In this document: in pieces, positions 1 through 27,599 of the stretch
Position numbering within the stretch: the stretch's first letter is position 1
Layout: the number at the start of each line of letters is the position of its first letter
Source: Marthasterias glacialis
Lineage: Eukaryota > Echinodermata > Asteroidea > Forcipulatida > Asteriidae
Assembly: GCA_911728455.2 (NCBI GenBank)
Contig: OU452234.1
Span: 6,276,549-6,340,548 of the forward strand
Length of the DNA stretch: 64,000 bases
Direction of reading: 5' to 3'
The notes under the pieces: model-generated
Told to the model about the DNA's origin: nothing
The model's input: only the letters and a program-made list of their open reading frames with translations
Database searches by the model: none
Position numbers and translations under genes: made by a program

Positions 1-217
1 TTTTTTTTTTTAGTGAAGGAATTTCATAACAGCAGTTCAGTAAAATCTGAAAACCCCCAAAATCCGCAGAAATCTCATCCCAGCTTAGTATACTGGTAAT
101 TAAACACTGGCTTGCATTGGGCAAAATTGCCTGCGGATCCAGCATAATTAATGATGCCTTTATTATCTGTGTTCTTCACCATACTGATTCAAGGCAACAC
201 ATCTGTACCTTTCTCAC

Positions 218-16286
<16,069 letters not shown>

Positions 16287-16442
16287 CTTGAACAGTTCAG
16301 ACTGCTTTGACACACAGAATATGAAAGAATTATTAACTCATCAACATTGCATGCACAAATGTAGATGTCGGCACCAGATTATCTTTCTTCTTATAATGTT
16401 CTTATCGGTTGCTGTCTGCACATAGAAGTCACATCATCGTGT

Positions 16443-16915
16443 GCCTGGAAGAAGGGCCACGCCCTTCTTCCAGGCACACAAAGTACTTTTGTCCCAGTAA
16501 CAGAAGGTCAAAAGCAATAAAATGGCTCCCGACAAAAAAATATGGCGTTCTTGTTACATATTTTTTGTTGCTTCATGTAGAATAATCCAAAAAGAAATGT
16601 TTTTGCATTCCCATGCAGAATTTGACCTTCCTATAATGACTTATGAATGGCTGAAAACCGATCAAACTTTCGTGCTCCGTTTTTTTGAAACACGACTTTG
16701 CGAATTATTGTGAGACTTTAGAATGATAGGTGGCAGCAGACTTACCAGGTAATTGTCATTCTTTCATAGTTATGAGCATGCGCACATTTCTGAGAACAAT
16801 GGACATACATGTACCTGGTAAGTCTGCTGCCAACCTAGCGTCTTCAAAAGTCTTTCACTGCTTATGCCCTTTTTCTGGTAAAGCTTTCGTTATGTCCCTC
16901 TTCCGGGAACAAAAC
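16443..16915. mobile_element. MITE family G, with a nested family H element
   Basis: The left end is a perfect 19-bp palindrome, GTGTGCCTGGAAGAAGGGC / GCCCTTCTTCCAGGCACAC, with a 3-base spacer (16440-16481). The body (TTTTGCATTCCCATGCAG, AATGACTTATGAATGG) matches a second copy at 46188-46530. The right end reads TCCCTCTTCCGGGAAC. An element of family H interrupts it at 16729-16838. Confidence 0.75.
16729..16838. mobile_element. MITE family H, nested in family G
   Basis: GGTGGCAGCAGACTTACCAG at the left is the complement of CTGGTAAGTCTGCTGCCAAC at the right, with a unique core between them. Its insertion splits the family G sequence. Confidence 0.8.
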
Positions 16916-17274
16916 GATAGTATGTCTACTTGTACAGTATATGTACTTGTTTTACATGTATCTTGTTGTATAATAGTCTTATATTCTGACCTCTCCAATC
17001 CTGCCTCATTGTCTGTACCTAGATTTGGGCACCAAAAGTATTTCTGCTTCACCCAAACCTAAAGGCAGTCCCAAGTTGTATATAATTTGATGCATGTACA
17101 TGTACTTAATTAACCTTTTGGTGTTATACATGTACTGTGCAACATAATGTAATTCAACTTACTACAAACAATGTAATTTAATCTAATAATCAGTATTTTG
17201 TTTAGCACTCTATCAACGGGCATTTAAAAGCACTCATTAAGTTTTGTGAGACAGGTACTGTATATGCTGTAGTT

Positions 17275-17582
17275 TTTGAATTATGAGACACATTTATAGC
17301 ACCTTTTACGGGTCTAAAAGATGATATGGCGCAATCTGTAGCCAACACGCCACAAACACCGGGGCAAAACTCTTCTCTTAACATGCCTGACTGGGATCTT
17401 TTACTTGTATTACACAACGCACTGGACCACTGGCTTTACATTCCATCCTAAGGATGAAGCAATAATGGTCAAGGGTCTTACTTTAGGACACAGGTGTCAC
17501 GACCGGAATCGAACCCACACTCCACTGATCAGAAACACCAGAGCTTGAGTCCGGTGAGCTCTAGACCACTCGGCCGCAACAT
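17275..17582 (-). mobile_element. tRNA-Leu-derived SINE (family SINE-2)
   Basis: Reading the minus strand from 17580: GCGGCCGAGTGGTCTAGAGC, ACTCAAGCTCTGGTGTTTC, a B box GGGTTCGATTCCGG, CGTGACACCTGTGTCC, then the body shared with 2640-2980, ending AGGTGCTATAAATGTGTCTC. It is the best-preserved tRNA-Leu-like head of this family, but the body continues well past a tRNA. Confidence 0.85.
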
Positions 17583-18650
17583 GCCACGAATGTTCCCTTT
17601 TCCAAGGACAGCTTCTTGAACTTAATGTACCTGAATGTAAAAAGGCTGGTTACAGTGTCTAATCTACATTGTACATGTAGCGAGCCATCCAGCCACCCAT
17701 TTGACGGCCTACATAGGCTTTGAACTGGAATAGGCCAGTTTAGAGGGGCGGCAGCTGGCCAACTGTCACCTGCCAAGGTAGGCTACATTACATAAATGCA
17801 CACATGTACATTGGGCAGATTGGCAAAAAATCAAAACCGGCCAAACTGTATGGCTCTGACTGATCAGGTAAGACTGAGAGAAGTCTAATATGAATAATGA
17901 TGTACACAAGGGGAAAATACATGACTTCAGGCTGGCTATCATTTTATCCTACAGACAATTTGGGGTAAAAGGAGCAAAGCCTTTGTTGGGCAGGAATCTT
18001 TGCACCAAACCAGAGACTGTCAAGCAGATTTACCAGTTTTGATTCATAATATGGGGGGCCCTCATGAAACTGCTTAGCATCCAAGGACTATCCGATCTCG
18101 ATGTTAAAAAGCTAAAAAGAAAAAAACAGAGGGTAACACAAGAAGAAGATACATTGTACGACTTGGTATTTGTGTCGCTTTCCCATGAGTTTTAGAGGGG
18201 GTAATTTGATTGTCTCCACATGGCTTTTAGACCTCTCCGGAAAATGTGTGTGGTGGACAACCACTTATTCAGTCATAGATGAGATCCCGGTTGGTGACAT
18301 TGCATTTTTCATTGCCGTTCCCGTGAATAAATATTCTAAAGCCTACTGATCCTATTCTCAATAAATTCACACAATGTTTTCTAATCAATAATGCTCTCAA
18401 GACCAACATAAATGTAGCTTGGCAACCCTCTCTCCCTGGTTGTTTTTTTCTTCTTTCTTATTTCCTTGAGTTCTAGTCTTTACAGAATCTAATAAGATGC
18501 CATCTCTTACATGTTATCACCCATTGCTGCCCATCACCCATTGCTCTGATTTTCTAATTGAGTGTCCTCAACTCAAGGGAAATTGCCTTTCCCCTACAAA
18601 GGTCTTGTTCAAATAGTGTATTGTTTTTGTTTTTTCCATTAAAGATTTAC
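17583..18650. other. Flank upstream of FAM135; nothing recognised
   Basis: Probable 5' intron or intergenic sequence with no clear exon. CTGGCC-rich stretch at 17690-17770. Confidence 0.4.
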
Positions 18651-18784
18651 TGTATGGTCAAATTCAGTTTTGTGATGCACTCATTTTGCAACAAATAGAG
18701 TCCTTAAAGGTGAGCAAAATATTACACAAGCTTCTTACATGTACATGAACAAGACAGTGTGAGATGCCATTGTATTAAATATCC

Positions 18785-18910
18785 AGAGTTGTAGAATCTC
18801 GAGTCCAGGACTCAGACTTGAGTCGTCTCGAGTTGCAATTTCCATGACCCAGACTCGACTTGAGTCAAGTTCGGCAAAAGACTCGGACTGGGGTTCGGAC
18901 TCCACTCTGG
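18785..18910. repeat. GAGTC/GACTC word cluster
   Basis: Dense degenerate repeats of CGAGTC, GACTTGAGTC and ACTCGACTTGAGTC, about ten GAGTC or GACTC pentamers in 125 bases. Resembles an eroded short-period satellite. Confidence 0.65.
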
Positions 18911-19238
18911 TGACTGGGACTCCACAGCAAATGTGTGAGCATTTACTAATTTTTTTTATTTGCAGACGTGTACTTTTGTATTAAGCTAGGCTTGTAAAAT
19001 AATTGAATGTTGCAGTTTCACCATGGGAATAATTTTTTTGCGATGTTTTCGTGAATCCCAAAGAGTTTCAGACGGACGTAATGCTAACAAAGAAAGTAGT
19101 TCTGGCCAGCTGTCCCAAGATGCATTAGTATGAATGCTAGGGGAAGTTGGCGTTCGGTTAGCTCTTGTTTGGGGCTCACCCCGATGAGCACAACTCGGCA
19201 AACTAATCAAACACACCCAACAGTGAACTGGGGCTTTA

Positions 19239-19861
19239 ACCAGTTGAAACCGGAGACATGAATACACACAAATATTTCCCCTGCCAGGAAACGGAAGCCG
19301 TCTTAAGACGCCATTATGTAATTTCGGACCATGGAAGCAGTCGCTCAGTCATTCAACTACAGAGTGTGTACAGACCACACACACACGCCGTCTAATACTT
19401 CGTTTCACCCACACAAGGACGAAAAAAGGTCTTGTAAATACTTACATTTTGTGGCTATTCAGAGACGATTTTTGTTTAATCCCCAATTACAGACCTTTGT
19501 CCTTTTGTTCCAAGAGGAGGATTACGAGACATCGAGAGGCTTCCACCATTGTTTATTCATTGTATTTTGGCTCAATGGAGGTAAGTCAGAGTGAGCCAGC
19601 AATTGAGCCATGGTTCCGTGTTTAGTGCCACTCCTATGGTGTAGGTAACGGCCGATGTATTGTAATTCATGGTGTTAATTTGACAATTTTTCAGTCAAGA
19701 AACAAAACGGTTGATCCAATAAAGAGAATCTTTGTTCTCTTGGTATTGTCAAGTCAGTATTTGTTTGTGCCAGCGGTATCCTTACAGAAAAAGATTCCAG
19801 CTATTCCGCCAAAAGAATCCCGCCAGGGAGACGGGTGAATCCTGGTGGCAACTGGTTAATA
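19239..19861 (+). mobile_element. piggyBac-like MITE (family PB), best complete copy
   Basis: Begins TTAACCAGTTGAAACC and ends GGCAACTGGTTAA, so CCAGTT/AACTGG inverted ends sit inside TTAA on both sides, the signature of piggyBac target sites. The body carries the shared PB words (TTTCCCCTGCC, GACGCCATTATGTAATTT, CAGACCACACAC, TTCCAAGAGGAGGATTACGA, GAATCTTTGTTCTCTTGG). The internal open frame at 19331-19594 has no transposase features. Confidence 0.8.
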
Positions 19862-20470
19862 AAACATTAATGTTCTATAAACTGCACATTTGGCTAGTAT
19901 CCAGAGACTTGCAAAGTGTGGAAAAGACATAAATGTGTTGCACTTTCACATAGCTTTCTGCACATCATGCTACAAAGTACTTGTAAAAACAAGAATCTAT
20001 TTTGTGTAGGCTACAGTACTGATGTTGTATAAATTTGTTTCATGTTCCAAGTGTAGAAAGAAACCCTTATAGGCCTATACAGTACATGTATGACCTCCTC
20101 ACACCTCTCGTCTTTGTACAAAGCTTAAAATTCTAATTTCATCCTGCACTGACCTACAAAATAGAAATAGAATAGGGCAGAAATACATGCCAAATTAAAT
20201 TACAACCATCTTCCAGTTTTCTATGGCACTATAACAAAAAGAAGGTGTATGGGTAAAAAACTACAACTAATATTCTTTCAGGCACTGGTTACCACAAAAT
20301 TCTGCGCTTACAATTCCTGTAAAGCAATTACTCCTATGGGCTATGGCAGGGTATAAGCGCAGAATTCCCCGGTAAGCAGAGCTATGAAATTGGGCCCTGG
20401 TGTCTTCTAGACACATTTATAATTAAACTGTACACGTAGGATGTTCTTATAATCTTCATGAATTATTAGT
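19290..20470 (+). repeat. Segmental duplication, left copy
   Basis: From inside the PB element through 20470 (TCTTCATGAAT) the sequence aligns with 21550-22695. Shared blocks include CCTCCTCACACCTCTCGTC, AGAATAGGGCAGAAATACAT, an M2 MITE and TTGGGCCCTGGTGTCTTC. The copies differ by scattered substitutions and indels (for example, TAGTATCGATTTG versus TACTGATGTTGTATAAATTTG). Confidence 0.85.
20283..20402. mobile_element. MITE, family M2 (inside left duplicate)
   Basis: GGCACTGGTTACCACAAAAT to GCTATGAAATTGGGCCCTGG, with TAAGCGCAGAATTCCCCGG before the right end. Partner copy in the right duplicate at 22510-22642. Confidence 0.65.
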
Positions 20471-20642
20471 AGTAATTATTACTTTGTGGTGAAACTAAGG
20501 AACCCTCAAAAGTGCCCAGCACTGTGATCCAGCACTGAAAATACACTGTGTAGATGAACAACACTGTGAAAACATCTTTTGGAAAACTTACTTACTTTTC
20601 ATACCTCAGCCCAGCCAAAATCTAGTCTTGGTGCAAGATCGT

Positions 20643-20812
20643 GTTTTTGTTTTGCCACACAATTTTACCAGCGAGAGGGCGCTATCATTCCGAACCGCTC
20701 TTACAATGGGAACTACCTTCTTGTGTAGCAGTTCGTGTTGTAAGAGGAGTTTGTGACTGATAGCACCCTCTTGCGGGGAAAAACATGCGGCAAAACAAAA
20801 ACGAGAAGGTTT
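20643..20812. mobile_element. Foldback MITE, about 60-bp arms
   Basis: Left arm GTTTTTGTTTTGCCACACA, GCGAGAGGGCGCTATCATTC and GCTCTTACAA is complementary to the right arm (TTGTAAGAGG, ACTGATAGCACCCTCTTGCG, GCGGCAAAACAAAAACG). The open frame through it is a by-product. Confidence 0.75.
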
Positions 20813-21299
20813 TACACTAAGACTGACCAAAACACTGCATGCAGCAGCCTTCATATCTGATTTACTCACTCTTCCATTTGTCTTCCATACTGTAGCAATG
20901 GTGATATACATTGTAAGGAGCACCACAGACCAATAGTTCTTCCTCCATGCAAAGACTAAGTAATAAATCTAATTGCATATTTGTCTAGTGTCACTTGCTC
21001 TGGTGTCAGTGTGCATAGTTGACACTGTCGATGTGAAATACCATCATCGTCATGAACAACCTCCAACAATGTCATATAAGATCCATAACAACTCAACAAG
21101 CCCAGTCTTTTAATCTCAACTCCCTATTCAGAACAGGATTTGTTCACATTTGAGTTTAAACAAAATATATTTACATCCCTTTGATCAATTAAAAACTCTT
21201 TAATGAGGCGGTTTCTATGACAACAGGTCCAGATATCTTGCACAATTATCAGGGTTCTGACCTTGGTGGTTGGTGTCAAAAAACCTGCCTGGCATTCAG

Positions 21300-21440
21300 A
21301 ATAGACCGATCCATTAAGCCCCGCCTACTAACGTATTGACCAATCACAGCCTTGACAACGCCACTGAAAGTCTGACAAATGTCCGACTCGTTAAAAATCT
21401 CATAAGAAAAGTAAACAAACCGCCGCCATTGTTCTGACAC
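21300..21440. repeat. MITE end, family C
   Basis: TAGACCGATCCATTAAGCCC with CGCC, the same end as the complete element at 57217-57361. The second end was not found. Confidence 0.5.
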
Positions 21441-21549
21441 ACAATGGCACACACAACTGTACTTACTTTTGTTTTGCTTAAATTTTTTCGTATTTCTGTT
21501 GGTGCAAATCCTACAGCAGTGGTCCCTGTACAGTTGTGAAAAAAGTGGT

Positions 21550-22695
21550 TTAACAGTATTCCTGTCTTAAGACGCCATTATGTAATTTTGGATTAAAAGA
21601 GCAACGGTCGCTCGGTCATTCAACTACTGAGTGTGTACAGACCACACACACGCCATCTAACGCTTTGTTTCACCCAGGGACAAAAAAAGGTCTTATAAAT
21701 ACTTGCATTTTGAGGCTACTCAGAGGCGATTTTTGTGTAATCCCCGATTACAGACCTTTGTCCTTTTGTTCCAAGAGGAAGACTACGAGACATCGAGAGA
21801 CTTCCACCATTGATTATTAATTGATGTTTTGCAATTCATGGTGTGTGAATTTGACATTTTCTCAGTCGAGAAACAAAACAGACGATCCAACAAACAGAAT
21901 CTTTCTTCTCTTGGCTTTGTCAAGTAAGGGTTTCTTTGTGCCAGCGGTACCCTCAAAGAAAAAACATTCTACATGTAGCAATTCCGCCAAAAGAATCCCT
22001 CCGGGGGACTGGATAAAAAAAACAAAATTCCGGTAGCAACTGGTTTCAGACTTTAATAGAACATTAATGTGCTATAATGTATAAACCGGATATTTGGATA
22101 GTATCCGTAGACTTCCAAAGTGTGGCAATAACATTAATGAGTTGCACTTTCACAAAGCTTCCTGCGTATCATGCTACATGTAAATTGTACATATAGTTAT
22201 AAAAACAAAAATCTATTTTGCATAATATAGTATCGATTTGTTTCGCTTTCCAAGTGTAGAAAGAATCCCTTAGAGGCTTATACAGTACACGTATGACCTC
22301 CTCACACCTCTCGTCTTTGTACAAAGCTTAAAATTCAAATTTCATCCTGCACTGACCTACAAAATAGAAATAGAATAGGGCAGAAATACATGCCAAATTA
22401 AGTTACAACCATCTTCCAGTTTTCTATGGCACTATTACAAAAAGAAGGAAAACAAGTGATCTGCATTCATGATTATGACTGCCTGGTTTTAGCATCTAGA
22501 GTAAGAAAGAAAGACGTCCTGGGCCCAATTCTATGGCACTGTGCTTACAATGCCCTGTAAAGCGATTACTCCTATGGGCCGTGGCAAGGCGGAAGCACAG
22601 AATTCCCCGGTAAGCAGAGCTATGAAATTGGGCCCTGGTGTCTTCTAGACACTTTTTCAATTACATGTAGGATGTTCTTCTAATCTTCATGAATA
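21550..22695 (+). repeat. Segmental duplication, right copy (with PB MITE)
   Basis: Parallels 19290-20470 in the same orientation at an offset of about 2.2 kb. It contains a second piggyBac-like MITE (21563-22046, 5'-truncated, ending GTAGCAACTGGTTTC), the CACACCTCTCGTCTTTGTAC block, an M2 MITE at 22510-22642 and the final GTAGGATGTTCTTCTAATC. Confidence 0.85.
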
Positions 22696-23450
22696 ACTGG
22701 TGGTTTCGGCAATCCGCCGAAACCACCTTTGTTTTTCGTCAAGGTTTTTGTTCAATTCAATGCACAGCATGCACATGTGTAACCATTCCTTGCACAAAGG
22801 ATGCCTTGACCACACATGAGAAAAATTATCCACAATCTTTACAAGTTTTTACGAAAGTCCCATCCCCACCTCCCCCTACTGTTTTTTCTGTCCACCACTA
22901 AAGAAATCCTGGCAGAACCCTGAATTAATAAAATTACATAATACAGTTAGTCTTGACATGTATGTAGCACTGTACAGTACAAGTACAAGTAGAAATGTAT
23001 CCCCAAAATACCCTGCGAACATACATCCCGAATTAGCTGTACACATTTGTTTTTATTCACAGTCAACAAAGAGTTTTGCGTTAAATGCACATCTGTTTAC
23101 TATCAACACTTTATGTTCACACATACTGTACACATGTAAACAAAATCATAAACTAGTCATGCTGTACACTGTATGCACAGTTGTTTTATAAAAGTACAAT
23201 CAATACATGTACACGTGTACCTTACATGTAAATGTTTTACGTACATCGTACATGTTTTCATGCCAATCCTGTTGTTTTCAATACGGGGCGGGGGTTCGCG
23301 ATACAGTACGCCCTCTACAGTTTGCCCAGGAGAGACCATTTTCGCGGTGCGAAAAAGGTCGACAATTTTTCAGTCATCTCACAGTGCACGCCGGATGACC
23401 CCGATTGTGTAAGGGCATTTGTGGTTTGCAAAGCGGCAAGGTTGTAAAAG
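22696..23450. other. Intergenic; ACATGTAC-rich, no gene
   Basis: Many TACATGTA / GTACACGTG words between 22960 and 23260. The short overlapping frames here are composition effects. Confidence 0.45.
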
Positions 23451-23469
23451 ATGGTGTCCAGGGCTGATA

Positions 23470-23705
23470 GTTTACGGAGGCAATGGAGGTAAATACCTCT
23501 ATTGCCTTTGTCATTGCCTTGGTGCTCTAGAAATGTTCCAATAGAAATTTACAATTTCCTCATAGAGGTGCCCTTTATCAAGAAGGAAACGCCTTGGTGC
23601 CCTTGCCCTTTCAAGAATGAAGCAATCTGGTTTGGGTATTTTTGGTGAGGCTGGTGGATGTTTTTCACATTCAAGTCGGCCATTTAAAGGTCCCAAACTG
23701 CCTGC
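23470..23705. repeat. Dispersed repeat (family O), first copy
   Basis: TTGCCTTGGTGCTCTAGAAA, AGAGGTGCCCTTTATCAAGA and CGCCTTGGTGCCCTTGCCCT recur at 24540-24680, about 1.05 kb away. Confidence 0.6.
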
Positions 23706-24534
23706 ACGGTGCTGAGTTGTGAGTGTAATGGAATTGCTTCTAATCGACCGCTTTTTTAGGAAAATGGAGAGGGCAAACTGTATTATGAATTGCTACAAGT
23801 ATTAACACATCATGCAAATATTCAATGAAAACTTCATCAAACTATGTCATGTTTTCAAAAAACTCCACTAATCATGAGTTTTTTATTTTGTCATGATGGA
23901 TATGTGTACAAAATACACAGGCTACTGAAAAAATACTGAGAAAATCACAAAAAATTATCCTGAGAGTTTTTCTCATACATGGTAGTTTGTTCGATGAAAA
24001 TACATGCATTGTTCTATAAACAACAGACTGATTACCAGTTTGCAATAACAACGTGGTCCACCTCATAATTTACAGCGTGATTCATCAATTGTACATGTTT
24101 TTTTACCAGAATCTCTTTGGTCTTCTCAGCACTTGGACTAGCGCACTCCCCGCATTACATGTATATATAATGATCTGAAAAACTTTGATCATTCATGGCA
24201 TCGTATGAAAAACGAAAAAAATCCTTCGACTTTTGGCTGTACATACACAAACTGGGATCTGGTTGGCCTTGGTATTATCTTTCCCGACCTTTCACCTCTG
24301 CGGACTCTGGTTTGAATAGACCTTGAACTAGAGCCTCCCATCATGTAGTCTTGGTTCCAAGACCTTTACTTTTAATAGTCGACCACAGAGGGAGCTATAC
24401 ACTTTGGTTTGATGATGGATGGATTTTATCTGGTGATGGATCGTGGATTACAAACAAAAGAATGTCTTGAACCAAGACTACCCATTATGAAGATTGGGTA
24501 TACACAGTCCCTTACTACTGATTAGGTGGGTTTC

Positions 24535-24730
24535 AGGTCTGATACTTCACAAAGGCAACAGAGGCAATTGACTTTGTTGCCCCTGGTCATTGCCTTGGTG
24601 CCTTTGAAATGTTGCAATAGAGGTGCCATTTATCAAGAAGAAAATGCCTTGGTGCCCTTGCCCTTGGACAAAGGGAACAAAGAACAAAAAACTGGTTTCC
24701 TTTATTTGGAATTTCCTCCCACATCGAAAA
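24535..24730. repeat. Dispersed repeat (family O), second copy
   Basis: CATTGCCTTGGTGCCTTTGA, AGAGGTGCCATTTATCAAGA and GCCTTGGTGCCCTTGCCCTT parallel the copy at 23470. The trailing TTTCCTCCCACATCGAAAAC matches the 3' part of the SINE-like repeat at 49955 and 60800. Confidence 0.6.
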
Positions 24731-25049
24731 CTGAATAGGCCTATACCTCATCTTACTCTAGACTTACATAGTCCGACATACGTTAGCTGTTGACCTACAC
24801 GTACAGGCTGCAATGGTGATCGCTTTTGATCACTCTATGGTTTCAATACCAGAAAGATACATTGAAACAGTAACATACTATCATGCATGACTACAGCACA
24901 TTTGCATTATTTTCACATGTACTGCACTACAGTAAGAGATTTCCTTCAACACAACTCGAGGGTTGGACTCTATGTTGATCATGTCCTCTTGGTTGGATAG
25001 CTTTCCTCCACTCTGCTCGGTTCAATGCCAGACTGTTTTCAGGCACCTC

Positions 25050-25460
25050 AGGTAAAGACGCCATTATATAATTTTGGACCACCGGAGCAAAGGTCGCCCA
25101 GTCATTCAACTACAGAGTGTGCACGGACCACACACACGCCGTCTAACGCCTGGTTTCACCCTCACAACGACCAAAAAAAGGTCTCATAAATACTGGCATA
25201 TTTTGGCTATTCAGAGGCAATTTTTTGTGTAATCCCCGATTACAGATCTTTGTCCTTTTGTTCCAAGAGGAGGATTATGAGACATCGAGAGGCTTCCATC
25301 ATTGTTCATTCATTGTATTTCAGCTGAATGGAGGTAAGTCAGAGTGAGCCGGCAATCGAGCCATGGTTCCGTGTTTAGTACTCCTATGCTGTAGGTAACG
25401 GCCGACGTTTTGCAATTCACGCTGCGAGGATTTGATATTTTCTCGGTCGATAAACCAAAA
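25050..25460 (+). mobile_element. piggyBac-like MITE (family PB), truncated both ends
   Basis: AAGACGCCATTATATAATTT, CAGTCATTCAACTACAGAG, TTGTTCCAAGAGGAGGATTA and GAGCCATGGTTCCGTG align with 19300-19690. No TTAA ends remain. Confidence 0.75.
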
Positions 25461-26204
25461 CGTGTTTTAATAACAGTACACTACATCACTGTGCAATAGC
25501 TTGAACGGAAACAAATTATATTCAAATATTAACTTGGAGTCTGATAAATACCTTTCAATTCTGTTGAGTAATAAAGTATACAGAATACCCATAAAGACAA
25601 AGTTATAAAATCTTCTTTTGCATACTATATATCTTAGTGCTTGTTCAAATAAAAACAGCCACACTGTAAATGCACAAACTATGTCAGGATGTTTTTATTC
25701 TCGTTTTGATTCTGGTCTTGTAAACAAACAAAAATTTGGGCCAGCAAACACATTCAACCACAAGCCCTGCGGTCTTGTGGATTTTTCCCCCCAAATTCGA
25801 GCTCTACTACTGCGTACATTCCACATGTACTGTACTGAAGCAAGAAATTTCCTTGAACATTATGAACCACCCCCACCCCCCATATACAATGTAATTAGTT
25901 TTTACATTTAATGAAAGCTGTGACCAGGAAAATAATTATAAAGCAACTGTGGGGACTGGAAACAGCCATCCAGATGTCCTTGATATTTGCTGCATATTTT
26001 GTGTGTGGATGTGTAACTTAATCTAGATAACGGTTCGTTCGTTTTTGGTCAATTTTCTCTTCATTCTAAACAAGATCCTTCATTTGATAGAAAGAAAGTT
26101 TCCCATCAGGGCTTTTGCCATGTATTAAATCATATCTACATGAAGCACTGAATTGAAGTTCAGTGAATGATACATAAATTGGTAAATAGGATAGTGTGCA
26201 CCAG

Positions 26205-26360
26205 AGATGCAACTGGCTATCGAAAAAAAAAAAAAAAAAACCAACGCTAAAAAATACATGTCCGAATTTTGGGCAATGTCCAGAATGTGGGCAGCGTGAC
26301 GAACAGCCAGCGCTGCACTCGGTATGAACCCCGCCGCTAGCGGTAGTGGGACCGGGCCGA
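26205..26360. repeat. Dispersed repeat (family N) end with A18
   Basis: AGAGATGCAACTGGCTATCG then a run of A and CCAACGC. The same junction (AGAGATGCAACTGTCTATTG, A-rich, CCTAACGCC) occurs at 30333-30380. Confidence 0.5.
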
Positions 26361-26819
26361 GTAAATGGGAGGAAAATACTCAATGAAAAAATGATGAAAT
26401 TATCACAATGCCAGATGTATCTTATTTAAAAAGCTTAGGATAATGATCTTCCAAATTCGTAATCCATTATCCATGCATCGATCGGTCACGTTAGAAATGT
26501 TCAAAAATGTTCCTTTACCTGTGATAAGCGTTGTGACCCATCCACCATTAAAATTTGTTCTTCAAACACTTTTTAGTATCTTCAAGATTATCTTGAGAGT
26601 TTAAAAACCTGTGGCAGGTCATAATCTAGGTCAATGTGTAAATTAATCTCCTGCCGTAAAATGATTTAACCGTATCTGGAAATGGTGCTTTTATTGGAGA
26701 AAGTGCGTACTGACAGCAGGAAGAAGAGGCTAAAGGTGCATCACAGACAGAATTATTATTTTGTAACAGCAATTTCCAAATTTTTCGGATCTAATCACAT
26801 ATATTCCAGAATATAAATC

Positions 26820-26851
26820 GGGGGGGGGGGGGGGGGGGGGAGGGGGAAAGT
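26820..26851. repeat. G21 homopolymer then GA-rich run
   Basis: Twenty-one consecutive G at 26820-26840, then AGGGGGAAAG. Potential quadruplex and likely length-unstable or sequencing-error-prone. Confidence 0.9.
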
Positions 26852-27059
26852 TTTTTTGGGGGTCAGGAAAAAAAGTTACACATCTCTGGTGCACACTTAA
26901 TGGTAAGATTGAAAAAAGAAACATTCCCATATTTGCACATGATGAATAAATTAATCTAATCTGTTCCAAACTAATTTCATGACTTTACAAAGTACATATA
27001 AAGTTGGTCATGGTGGGGAAACTTCCCTTGAAATAGTTTTACTTGAAATGCTATAGTTT

Positions 27060-27590
27060 TTAGAAATGAGTACATATGCTTACAAAAACCTGATGTTTGA
27101 AAACAGTGAAAATAAAGTACATGTTTTTTTCCTCCCACTATTTTCTTGTGACTCCAATGACAGATTGAGCTTAAAATTTCACAGGTTTGTTATTTCAAGT
27201 ATTTTAGGTCATATAAAGTACGAATACTGGTCTTTGACAATTACCAATGTTGTCTGCAAGTGCATGCTTTAAAGGTAAAATATAGAATTGGTAAAGCTGA
27301 TAGTGCACTGTTTTTACTTTGTGTGAATCCATATACACAAAGAAAAAAAACTGTGATAATTTGGGAAAAAAGCAAAAAACTGTCCACACTTTTCAACATA
27401 TAAACACATTGTCCTTAATATTGATTGTTACAACTGGAATTAAAATCCGGGCCTTCAGATTCTATTTTCTCAATTTTGATAGTATTTCAGACAGAAATAT
27501 TTCTATGGAAGATAGGTACCCGTTTGAACTTTATAATCAGTCAGCTTTCAGACTGATACTAATAAAAACATTTTTTGATGAATATCAATC
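27060..27590. mobile_element. Repeat family E, full-length-like copy
   Basis: Contains TTGAGCTTAAAATTTCACAG, GGTAAAATATAGAATTGGTA, AAGCTGATAGTGCACTG and GATTGTTACAACTGGAATTA. Related copies: 40985-41155, 46600-46870 and 52695-52835, in both orientations. Confidence 0.6.
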
Positions 27591-27599
27591 ATGATATCT

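Noticed and set aside
17495..17582. tRNA-Leu gene on the minus strand
   Set aside because: Same reason: the head is followed by the SINE-2 body shared with 2640-2980.
20606..20926. Minus-strand open frame of 106 codons
   Set aside because: Runs through the foldback MITE at 20643-20812.
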